DNA of 64,000 bases. Source: Cyclina sinensis. Lineage: Eukaryota; Mollusca; Bivalvia; Venerida; Veneridae. Positions 25,501 to 38,400 of this stretch are shown here, in pieces. Each line of letters begins with the position of its first letter. Position 1 is the first letter of the stretch. The translations under genes were made by a program, and so were the position numbers. Where the stretch lies: contig JAAONU010000001.1 of NCBI GenBank assembly GCA_012932295.1, forward strand, positions 37,355,449 through 37,419,448, read 5' to 3'. The notes beneath the pieces were generated by a model. The model did not search any database and was not told the DNA's origin. It saw only the letters and a list, made by a program, of their open reading frames with translations.

Positions 25501-28500
25501 CCCTTCTGAGCAGAAGAAATTTTGTCTAGGATATTTCTATACATTTTAACTACTGGCACAAGACTACTTTGAACCACTCAGTTTCTCCCCAGTGGAAATG
25601 TTTATCTTGATGATGTGGGATGAGGTGGGTTGTAGAACTGATAAGCCACTGGCTGATGAAATAAGCAGGCTTCAAATAAAACTGAATAGATAAACAAACC
25701 AATTTTACTACTCCAATGATTTTAACAAATTTTGTGTGTAAGCGTAATCAACTTTCTAAGGAAATAAAAGCTTTTTTATCGACTTGCATTTTTTCCATAA
25801 GATGGCTGCAGAAATCAAAGAAGTAAAGTGACAGAAATCTAGGTTTAAGACAACTGAACTACCTATTACATTGAAAACATTTCAGTGTCTACATGCCCTT
25901 ACAGAATATATATTTAATTTTTTCTTTTAAGGTACAGTCATGTTTGAAAAAATATATAAAAAAAAATAATAAACATTCTTACACTGCATACCAAAAGTGT
26001 GATCAGTGAAGTCTGAGCCACAGATGTGGCTTTATATGCGAACTAAAAATGCCTAACTTGTTTGTACAACTCTTTTATAAGCTTGTGGTAGTTTTTTATT
26101 TCACATATTTTCATTTACATCAGTTCTCAACAAGCTAAGCAGTTAACACATTAAATTTACATCAATTTCTTCTCAAATGGGTGCAATCATTATGTAATAA
26201 GCCACTTCATATAATAACTGCATGGTGGCATATTATTACATTTAAATGTTAATCTTTCGCCAGGGGGACTGGGTCATTTAAATAGAATTTTAAAATGGTA
26301 TGCAAGTGAATTCTGACCTACGGCTGGTTTTGTTTCTGTTACAAATTTTCTTAGAAAATAAAAAAAACCCAGCTTATCAAAAACTCCCATAGAACTGAAA
26401 TAATATGTCAGTTTTCTCTGTCTGTTTACTTCTTGTCTGTTTTGTTTTCTCCTTGTCAATTTTCTTTAAGACTGTTCCTTCTTGGCTGTTTTCTTTATGT
26501 CTGTCTCTCCTTCTATGTTTCTTTAGGTCTGATATCTCCTTGTATGTTTTCTTTATGTCTGTTTCTCCTTGTATGTTTTCTTTATATCTGTTCCTCCTTG
26601 TATGTTTTCTTTATTTCTGTTCCTCCTTGTATGTTTTCTTTATTTCTGTTCCTCCTTGTATGTTTTCTTTATTTCTGTTTCTCCTTGTATGTTTTCTTTA
26701 TATCTGTTCCTCCTTGTATGTTTTCTTTATTTCTGTTCCTCCTTGTATGTTTTCTTTATTTCTGTTCCTCCTTGTATGTTTTCTTTATTTCTGTTTCTCC
26801 TTGTATGTTTTCTTTATATCTGTTTCTCCTTGTATGTTTTCTTTATATCTGTTCCTCCTTGTATGTTTTCTTTATGTCTGTCTCTCCTTCTATGTTTCTT
26901 TAGGTCTGATTTCTCCTTGTATGTTTTCTTTATGTCTGTTTCTCCTTGTATGTTTTTGTTATGTCTGTTTCTCCTTGTATGTTTTTGTTATGTCTGTTTC
27001 TCTTTCTATGTTTCTTTAGGTCTGATTTCTCCTTGTATGTTTTCTTTATGTCTGTTTTCTCACTGTCTGTTTTCTTTATGTATATTTTTCTCCTCATCTG
27101 TTTTCTTTTTAAAGGAAAGCTTCTGTTCAACCATCATAAATGCACTTAATCAACAGCAGAGTCCAGATATCAGTAACATTGTATGACTGCTCAATTTCTT
27201 ATGGGTCTCTGCAGTCTTATAACCTTGAACACAGACACAGAGATCAGACCAATTCTTCAAATAAATAATCAATTTTTTTTAAAAAGCATTCTCTGAATTA
27301 TTATGGAACTAATAAACTTAAGGCTTTCATGTATAATTTCATCCACTAAAATGGTATACTAGCTGATAATACTTCAGGTTTTACTGGTTATTAATCTTGT
27401 TATCATAAAAAGCAAATACTATCTTGGAGATAACTTCCTGAATGAAACAGGTCAACATTTTGTTTAACCAGTGAAAACTGTACACAATATACTGTATACC
27501 AGAATTTTCTTTTTAATGATGAATGTTGGATGGGTACACCAAGCAGTCTCTGATCAATATCAGAGGAATTACAAGGCACAGGAACCCACAAGTTCATGGT
27601 CAATATTGATTTTTACAGTCATAACTTAAGAAGTCAAGGTCACAGTGACCTTTATATACAATAATGAATCAGGAATAATACAAACTATTGAAATACTAAA
27701 AAGATGTTTGATTTTTTTTCCGACAAAGCTGTGTAAAACTTCAGTGAACTGAATGGTCACAATTCATATCAGGCAATTACAATGCACAGGATAGGTTAAC
27801 AGTGTGCTATATCAGACAGACAGTTCTTTGACAGGACTGATCTAATGAAAAGAATGAAAAAATCACACCTCACAATACAAATGCTTCTGTTTAAAGTCTA
27901 AATCTGGCATAAACTCACTGGGATTTAATTCTTAGCCACAATAGTTCTCTCTAATTCAAGAAAACTAATTACAATTTGCAAAGTTGCTATAGTAACCATT
28001 GTTCATACCTGCTGATGACATTCTGTTTTTTTGCAGAGAAAAATCTTTTCAAATGAAACCATTATCAGATTTGATGCACACAGCCATTAAATTTTATTTA
28101 ACAATGCACCGAAGCATGCAGAAATCTTTCAAAATCAGTCTATTATTCATATTAATTGTTACAGCCCATTGTGATACAACACATTCTGTAGTGTTACTCC
28201 ATCAACTGACATGATGACATTATGTCAGCAATCATGTCTGCAATCATGGGGATTTATATCATTTAAGAATGATAAATTGTAGTTTAGACGTATTTGGTAA
28301 ACAGTGTCACCTTATAGTGTATTGTTTGCTAATTACATCAGGTGCTGGGAAGAAGATCTGCACATCTTTATCTGATGTCAAGTAGCTAGCAACATAAACC
28401 TTCACAGTAACAAAAATGTATGGATTTTTATTGCTGACCCAGCATGTATTCCTGAGAAAATCTTCTCCATAATGTTTTCTTTTATCATAAGAAAGGCACA

Positions 28501-29426
28501 AATGATGTTGATGGATTGTGTACATAACTGCACAGGAATATCAGGGACAATGCTAATTAAGAAAATCTGTCTTCAAAAACTTTGGAAATAAAATACTTCA
28601 AAGGCCTAAAATACTGTCATGTTAAAGGTTTTTCCTAATATATAAAGCTAAATTTCAAAGAGTGTCTTTTAGCTAGTGACTTCTAATGGAACTTAGAAAT
28701 TAACAACTTAGGCTTTGACTTTGTTTCTTACCTAAAGATTCCAAAATATGTTGGAAATTATTTGTCGATCTACACTTTTACGTTCAACTATTACTGCCGC
28801 AGGCTACCAATATGTTATAAATCTAATCTTATAAACTAAACAAGACAATTTGTCTGTCAAACCTATATAGTAAATGTTTATATTCATCAATCTGTCAGTG
28901 TAATTAGTATGTAATTAAGGCCTAAAAAAAAAAATTGTTCTGTTCGGGTCACCCGACCCTACCTAAAAATATGCCCGACCCTACTGTTTTTTTTAGGTCT
29001 GTCAAAAAAAAAAAAAAAATTGTCGCACTTCGTATTGTAGAGGTACGGTACGGTACGGTGCGGACGGATTTTATTGCCACACAGTAACAAAATGGCGGCT
29101 CAGGTCGTCAATGTGTATAAAACTGCGTGTGATCGCTATCACACTGCAGAACGTCGGGGGTTTAAAATTATTTCGTCAAAGATGTCATTTGAAGAGTTGG
29201 AAATGATGTTCTTGTGCCTAATGTATACAAGCAGGAACCTGTAGTCGGAATATTAAAGCTTTAGCTTGCATTGACTAGCTAATGGTTAAATATGGTTGCA
29301 TTAGGCCTACACCACTTTGCATTCCAACTGTTACCTTGTAACTTGTCAGTCAATTGAGGGATCATAGGTTTGAGGAGCCAGAACGGTTTGAACTGATTCT
29401 ACCCATGAAGACTAAATGTCTATAAT

Positions 29427-29482
<56 letters not shown>

Positions 29483-32400
29483 CCTACCTACCCTACCTAA
29501 TCATAGAGAGCATGTTACCCTAACAACACTGTTTTTTTTTTAGGCCTAACCTGTACATTAGAACGGAAACATGAAGAATAACACCTGATACTGATAGTCA
29601 CACTGTCCTAGCTGTATAAATAAACATGAACATCAGTGTCGTATATGGTCAAATTAGCTTTATACCACCTCAATTGTGTATGCATCAGTTGTAAATGCAA
29701 ACAAAAACTTGTACATGCAAACAAACATGGACAAATTTGCTACACATGGTCATTGTCTTACAAAAAGCAAAAACGTTTTTTTTGTGTTTTTTTTATCCAG
29801 TGCTCAGTGCTATGATCATGCTATAGAATATGTTTAGATTTTGGGAAATGCTGTGAGCCTGTGACAATAATGGAGCCATATTTCTTGTGAAAATTCCAGT
29901 ACTTACACTCCGCTAAAACATGTCTGGTAGGTATAACAAAATTATCATTAATTATAATTCATATTTTGCAAGACAAGTTTACATTTCTCTGATAATATAT
30001 TTAACTAAGAAAATACATGTATATATATACTGTCAGGGGATATCAGTGAAAGACATCAGCCATTAAATTCTGATATTTTAAGCTGGAACTATTCCCAAAA
30101 ATTTCATCTCTCACATTACTTTGGAAAGATTTCAGCAGACTCAATGTTGAACTTTAAAATCTCTAAATCATGTATGGAGGTATTACTTCACAAGCCAAGT
30201 GGATAACATAAACTAGTATAACCCATACTTATATTTCTAAAGCACATACCTGGACAACACATATTTAATTATCTATGTAACAGTTTTACAACACCAGCTC
30301 AGCTGAAGACAGATCCATAGACAAAACTTAATATACCTAGACTAATGCTAATTACAGACCAACACTGGAACTAAACTGTACATGTTGTTTCATCCCGAGT
30401 ATTAGATCCATAGGCAGGGCATACAATATCAACTTCATTACAAATTTACAACAGAAAAAGAAACATTTATCAATGGAAACTGATAGAATTTTACAGTTTT
30501 ATCACTATTCATAATAATCTTAAAGGGTGTGAAAATGAAAAAAAAAGCAGACACAAATTTCATAAAACTATGTTCTAATAAAATATGGAGAAAAACACTC
30601 TTACAAGTATGTATTGAGTTTAACCATGGACATGGGAGCAGGAAATATAAGCTTACACACACTTAAGATACCATAATAGGCCATAACCATGTTAAGATTT
30701 CCTGATGGCAAAATGTTTATACTGTAAAACTGTTGAAAACACAATCTTATCAAGTTTAAAGAAAAAAAATACATAAAAAAATATGTATCCTATTCCTCGA
30801 TTGCACTTATTTTTTTAATGGATAATAAATTTTCAAATATCTGAATTTAAAATACTTGACCAGTTGTTGTAAGATTTTTTATCTTAATGTAAACATGACA
30901 TATCAAAATATAGATAATAATCTATGATCAACATGATTTCTAACAGGAAGTTTTGTAAACAAACTAAGGTGTGTATAGACCTCTAGTGTTGATGCAAATA
31001 GGTATCTGTTGGACCCTGCAATGTGACCTTGTCCTTGGCTGCATGCCCCCTATAATTTATTTCTTCTTTTCTTTCATGGATAATTAATTAAACAAAATCC
31101 TGCTGTGCTAAATGACTATGAAATGTGCTAGCCTAAGGTATTAAATTCTCTTGGAACATTAAAATAGTATGTTTTAAAAAGTTTCTAAAACTGTATTAGA
31201 TCTAGCCTGAATTTTTTGATTATTTTTTTTGTTTTCATACAAACACATTCACACCTGCATTAAGCAATTCCAGACCTGAATGAAAAATTGTAATCTTATC
31301 AAAAATACAGTTATTCGTGTAAAGCAATCTTCCAGTTCTTACATAACAAATAATAAGAAAAACCCATAAGATAAAAAGGTTGCCCTACATGTGTATGAAG
31401 TGGAACTTGACTACCAACATAACTTTATGCACCACCCCCACTCATGTAACTCTTACAATGATATTTTACAAACAGATGTACAGATCTTACATTCATAGAC
31501 AGTTAACATTCAAAAACAGAATGTCTTACCTAGGAAATCTAGAGTTAGCCATTTTTGTGACAATACTGTATGTTACATGTGAGATAAATTGCAACTAGAA
31601 GTGCTGCCCTCTATCAATAATAGTGAAGAAAAATGTAAGAAAGGGGAGAGTAATAGTCACTGTAGTGATGCTGTAGAAGGGAAGTAATTAGATAAATTGA
31701 TTTCATTATTACATTAATACAATATTGATTGCCTCCCCTGAAAAGGCATGCGGACCTCAATGCCACAGATCTGATATAGGAAGTTAGGAACAGTTTGATT
31801 CTGAGATAACATCACTTTCAAATAGCTCTCAATATAATTACTATCTAGGAACTAGCTAAATACTGTAATACAAAAATAATGAAAGAAGCCATCACCTAAA
31901 ATTCAATAAAAAAAATTATAGCTTGCTTTCAAAATATCAGTTCCCCTCAAAATATAATGAGGTACTTTCATATGTATTAGAAACCTACCTTATTTTATTA
32001 GGGACATGCCTCAGTAAAACAAAATTTCCCCCATCACTGTTACTTCGCATGACTGGTGAAGCTTTTGTCGCCAAATTTCCAGCTGTTGTTGCAAGATTTC
32101 CTGTTGACTGGTAAACACACTTTAATCCAGAGTCACTAGACTTTTCAATGACTGGTTTCAATTCTGAATTACTTCTTGAACCACTATTACTTGAATAACC
32201 ACTGCTGCTTGAGTATGAATCTATGCTGCCGGCACTATTTCTTTTCTGAAACAATTTTTGTGGTGAGGGTGAGCCATCAACACTGTGACGTTGTAGTTTC
32301 ATTGGTCCAGGACTTGTGTTAGTTGTTTTAAAAATACACTTTAGTCCATCCGGTGTGTCCTCATTTAAACTTGTGTCTTGAGATCCGTTGGAAAGTTCCC

Positions 32401-35400
32401 CTGACTTCCGGAAGTTTGCTGGTGATGTGACATTGGAACCATATCCAAACATCTGTGGCCCAAACAAGGCTCCGTAACATGGCTTGTGACAAAATGGCAT
32501 ACCCTTGTGCTGAAAACAATAAAATTATCATATATGGAAGAAGTTTCAAATTTGAGACATTTTAAGATTTAATATCATATGACGGATGAATGATCAAAAT
32601 TAATGAAGGTGCATATTCAGCAAAAGTTTTACTAGAATAATTGTATACATCATTCTATTCAGTAAGTATAACACCATAGTACTGAAAATGAACTGAAACA
32701 AATTTAACTACAATTTGTATAGGCGCACAGTCCAAATTATTTTTCAAATTTAAAATCACAAACATTTCTAACCTGCACTATGTAATTAAATTTGATTTTT
32801 TGATAAAACAGACACCCATAAGGTTGAGGTTTTGATGTTCAAATACTAAAGATTTTAGCTGAAATACGGATGTGAGGTAAACTTTACATTCATTTTTTTT
32901 TTAAATTTTTATATTCTCTGACTGAAATTCATTATATACCTTACATACTTATACATATTACATTTAAAAAAAAATAAAGTACGTACAAAATTATACAGGA
33001 TAATTATTTTTCTAATTTCAGTGCACAATTACTAAGGATATACAGGGTTATTGTTTAATCAAAAGTTCTCGACTGTTCTAAACTCTTACACTGCTGCAGG
33101 GAAGTGACCCTGCCTTTGCTACCAGTGCAGACCAAGATCCATGCAGTCTGATCATAGTATCAACTATTCGCCAGTCAGATAATTTTTAATAAGCACCCCA
33201 ACAGACAATAAATAGATCTATCCAAACTGAAAGATGGACAAGTCCTATTAGATATTTAGCATGTTAAGGGTTAAATAGCTGCTAATTATCAATCAAGTTG
33301 AAGGACAATCATGCAAATGCAGGTAGCTTTATCTTCAGTGGTGAAGTAAACAACAAGAGCTGATATATCAAAGTACCAGCAGTATGTCTCAATACAATCA
33401 ATCAAGGCATCTAAAATCAATGTCCTTTCTCCAATCTGAGTAACTTAAAAAGCCCCACACAAAACAAAGCTACCTCTATGGTCTGGGACATTTTCCATGA
33501 TTTGGTTATCCAATTATTGGCTGTTGAACCTCCAGAACATCAATGCCAGTACATTGGTAATCTATACCAACCTGAAGCTTTCTAAAAGCATCAAAGCAGC
33601 GCACAGTGGGAGAAAGTATTTGAACTGTCTATGAATAAAGTAATTAAGGAGAGACTTTAGCAAGACAAGACAGCATCATAATTAATGAACATCGCTATGT
33701 GAAAACCAGGTTCTCCTTTTTTTTCATAATGAATGTATGCATAAAAAGGAATTTTCTTCTGATTCCATAAGGCAAAATATGCAAAACAGTGTCATTGGTC
33801 AGTAAAATATTATATGACTGTGTTAATGATATGGTCTCAATCATTTCATGAAATGGCACATTTCTTATGCCTAACAAAAAACTCTGTTGGCTTTCAAGTT
33901 TCAAAAAGTCTTTCTGTGAATGTTGTTTGTCCGTATGTCTGTCTGTCATTAGCCTGTTCAGAAAGTATGAAGGACATTTTCCATTGTATTATCTAGCTGT
34001 ACCTCATAACTTATTCCAAATCAACCTTTTCATCTCTGGCGTCATTTTAGATCTATAATCTATCATACAATATTGAATAATACGTCTTTACAATTGACTA
34101 CAAGCTAACTATAAACAAATTCTGTCAAATCCAATTATTCAATGTTAAGTCTTCTTTGATTTGTCTGTCCATATTTGTCTGTATATTGATAGACAGTAAC
34201 AAAGGCAGTATTATATCTTTTATATCAATAATCTACTTGCACAAGCTTACAATTTATGAGAGGAAATAGCATAATGTGAAAGTGACTGCCTCAAGTATAT
34301 AATGTTAACCAGTAAACTGTTGTTGTTTTTTTTTCATTGGTAAATTTAGTTAACATAGATTGTACACAATTTCTTCTGAGCTATATATAAAATATATAAA
34401 TTTACATTTAAATAAACATTTCAAAAGTTTGCACTTCACATGGACATCCATATAACAATTATTATAGCATATTACAAAATGGTTGCATATGGTTGCAAGG
34501 TCGCTGCTTCTACAAGACTGCCTAAAAATTGAAGTTTTGGAATACTGTTAATTTTTCACCAACAGTTTTATTGTCCATCAGACCTGTAAGTTTCAGCCAA
34601 AATTTAAGGTGATCATAAATGCAATTAAACAAGAGCATCAGTGATCACATGTGTCACCTGATGATAGCCAAATAAGTAGTTGTATTGAGAAGTGATTGGA
34701 CAGTTTGTTGGCTAAAATGCTTTTTTTTATTCAAGGGCCAGAACTCAACCAAAAATCATTCAACCTAAAAACCTGATAAATACGCGCAAGTACGCGAGGT
34801 ACCGATTAATCCTGTAACATTTCATTCAAATTGCTTTAGTAGTATAGGAGAAGTAGACCAGACAAACTTTAAAAATAAAAATCATTCAAGGGCGATAACT
34901 CTGACAGAAATCATTGAACTGGAAAATGTCGACACTATGCACAACTTAGACTTGGTATTAATCATTCCTGTAAAGTCTGGATGAAATTGCACCAGTAATT
35001 TCTGAGGAGTAGTCCGGACAAGTTTTGTGATGGACAGACAGATGGACTGACGGACAGACAGGCAATGGAGAAGTGATACCTATATGTAATGGCTACTTTG
35101 TAGCATGTTGCAGCTACTGTGAAGCAGGCAACACAAAAATCATTAACGGGCCAAAACACATTTTTTTTTTCAAGGGCCATAATTCAGCCAAAAATCATTC
35201 AACCTAAAAACCCATTAGACATGCGCAAGTACTTGAGGTACTGATCAATCCTGTAACATTTCATTCAATTTGCTTTAGTAGTATAAGAGAAGTAGTCCAG
35301 ACAAAGTTTAAAAATAAAAATCATTAAAGGGCCATAACTCTTACAAAATCAATGAACTGGAAAATGCCGATGATATGCACAACTAGACTTGGTACTGATC

Positions 35401-38400
35401 ACTCCTGTAAAGTTTGGATGATTTTTTAATAGCACCAGTAGTTTCTGAGCAGTAGTCCAGACAAGTTTTGTGAAGGACGGACAGACGACGAAACGACAGA
35501 AGTGATCCTTATATGTCGCGGCTACTTTGTAGCAGGCGACACAAAAACAAATACTTCTGTGATAACCCTAACTATAAATTATTCACAAATATTTCAGCTT
35601 TTATTTGGCAGTTTTACTGAAAACGTCCACTGGGTTCTTTCCACATTGTCGGGAATCTATGCATGTTGATTTAAACTGATAAAGTATTTTAACAGTAAGA
35701 GATGAAAAACAACAACACTCATTTCTAAGTTCCTAGCACATTTGTTTGATGATTGCAGAATAAAATATATTAGATTCAGAGTGGGTTCTTTTGATTTGAA
35801 AACAATGTATTTAGGTCTCTATTGTCCTTTCTATAACTGTACTGAGTACAGAATTTTTCTATTCACCAGTACATCTGTAGAATTGTAACAAAAGAACACT
35901 GAAATATGTTTTTGCCCCAATTTTACAATTACTAGTATATTGTAATCTAATCACATTTTTTAAACAGCATTTTTGATGACAAGATAAATGTCGCATTACA
36001 GTAGTTACAGATAGTTACAATTTAGGAAGTGGTAATACCTCAGTAGTTGATCTTTTTTTCTCAATATTTATAGATGTGACTGTATCAATAATAATTACTG
36101 ATTCAGCTTTTGTTTTTCTTTAAAACTAGTTATTTCACATCCACTGGGAAACATGCCACTCGATGACTGCTTCCTAGGTTCAAACCAGTACAGCTCTGAG
36201 AGTGTGGAATGTGGAACATCAATGGAGAATCTCAGCCCTGGTAAGATTTGAACCAGCAATCTCAGGATTGGGAGCCCAGTTGTCTAATCCCCTCAACCAC
36301 TGCTCTTCCAGTGATGCAGTTTACAAATGACATGAAAACATGGTTGGATTTCCTTGCCAGAACAAAAAGCAATGCTGAGGTAGGCATCTATATAAACACA
36401 ACTCAAACAGTTGTGTGATTTGTCAATAAATTGTTGAGTCAGGCTACAAAGACTTTTCTTTCTTTGAAGAAATATCCAGTTTAAAACAATAGTGTTGCTT
36501 TCCATTATAAATGTTTGAAGTTCATGTATATTAAAGGGACTGAACAAAATTCCAGTTTGTAAAAGATACTTAATACATTATCACTTTGACCAAAAAAAAA
36601 AATCATCTAGCTACATTTTTTCAAATCCTAGTAAGTGCAGGCATCAGTAATTCTTGAAGACTTAAATAAGAGTGTGCAAATATTCAAAACAAAAAAAGGA
36701 TATGATTGATCATTTATCAGTCAGAGGAAATGACATGTTAATCATCAAGAATATTATGGACTGATTCCCAACACTCTCTATTAGGCTGGTATGCAGCAGA
36801 GATATACAGACATGACGTATTCCAAGTTGATCAGTTAATGTCTTTTAAAACTTAACAGAAGTATTTCGTTTTTGTAAGCCACAATCCTTTCCTTTGCAGA
36901 CCAATTTAAGTAGTAGCTGTCTTTCATATTAAACTCTCAAATAAACAGGCTTGCTGGAACTGGGGTTTGAACTTGTGACCCCAAGTAAAGGATAATTATT
37001 AAAGCACTTGGCCAGTCAGTTCACCAATCAACCAATGTTTGCCTGATGAATACAGAATCTGATGCCTGTTTTACCTTTTTGTTACAGAAAAATACTATAA
37101 ATATCTTCTTTGTTTCCTAGCTGTGAGCTCTTTTACTTTTATCTCTAACAGCTTACTGTCCTGCCATCAATTTGCCTCCCTATAGCTTTCATGAAACAAA
37201 CAACACCGCCATTTTTACATCTTTTAAAATATACGATCACTTAGTATGGTGAAAAAAAAACCCAAAAACTGAACTCAACAATTGTAATACTACGCAGCAG
37301 TTACGTAAATTAATACAATTATTACTAGCAACAACTTCTGGGGACTGTGTCTAATTAAAACAAATTCAAAAAGTTCATTAGATCACTCTGAGTGTATTTC
37401 AAAATCATTCAAAAATCAGGAACCTGAAAGACCCAAAATTATAGGACAAATTTAATGAGGCTGACTATAATCAATCAATTTATTAATAAGAACTTGTTTT
37501 CAGTGGAGACAGCAGATTTTTACCACAATAATTATCTATATAATTACACGAGTTTACTGCAGAGTGTGTGTGTGTGTGGGTGGGGGAGTTCTTTTGAATA
37601 ATGCTCAGTGTAGTGGCTGTACTGATACCCAAGACTTTGGTTTAAACATGTCATCTAAAAGGCAATTTTGAGCTCAGCAAAGAAGCTGTGGATTGAACAA
37701 ATGACCCCTGGACTGCAAGTCCTGAGCATTACCACTTAATCACTGTTCCTGTCCTATGTAAAAGCAGAAGTTCAAAAAGAAAACATCATTTCTGTTTGAA
37801 AATCATTGTTTGCAGTGTACTTAAAAAAACTCTGTTCTCCATGAATTCTGTTTCTAGGAAAAGAGGAAATCATAACTATAACAATTCAATTCATAGAAAA
37901 CAAAACAATAATCTTAAGTTAAATTCAAAAGATCTCTATACCATTAAGTATCTGCATGTAAATCATGTTGGCTTAGGACAGGAAAGATATTAACACAATA
38001 TAAGATTATTTTGTACAGTTAAATTTGAAAGATACAAAACAAAGTGAATTTAAATGGGCATACATAAACATAACTTAATGCACTTCTGACAGCTATGGTT
38101 CATGCAAATACATGTACAGTATGAATTTTATTAACAGGCTTAAAACATATATGTATGTTATTTAAAGTTGCCAACAAAATTTAACATTGCACAACTACAG
38201 TTGCTTTTTGTAAGATGTCCTACACTATGTATAGATCTACAATCTTTTTCATACTTGCAGGACTTAAATAAACCTATAATTCTTAAATTTGGTTAGGTTT
38301 CAGGTATTTTAAATTGAAAATCATAACAATCAGGACAATAAATAAACAAGAGGGCCATAATGGCCCTAGATAGCTCACCTGAGAATGACTGCTTTTAACA

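Larger units (their letters stand above)
28918..29547. mobile_element. 630-bp inverted-repeat element with AGGCCTAAAA ends
   Basis: Left end AGGCCTAAAAAAAAAAATTG, right end the complement (TTTTTTTTTTAGGCCT). Similarity runs ~35 bp inward, to GGGTCACCC on one side and GGGTAACATG on the other. The sequence carries CGACCCTACC / CCTACCCTACC repeats near both ends, an ACGGT microrepeat, a run of 51 A (29,430-29,480) and a 50-codon open frame (29,092-29,244). Target duplication is unclear. Confidence 0.6.

Noticed and set aside
23811..25515. CRISPR-like array
   Set aside because: Repeats are head to tail without unique spacers, and the genome is animal.
26405..27186. Overlapping open frames of 156-205 codons, Cys/Phe/Leu-rich, looking like membrane proteins
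   Set aside because: They are translations of the 29-bp minisatellite in three frames; no family features, and all frames are open for the same trivial reason.
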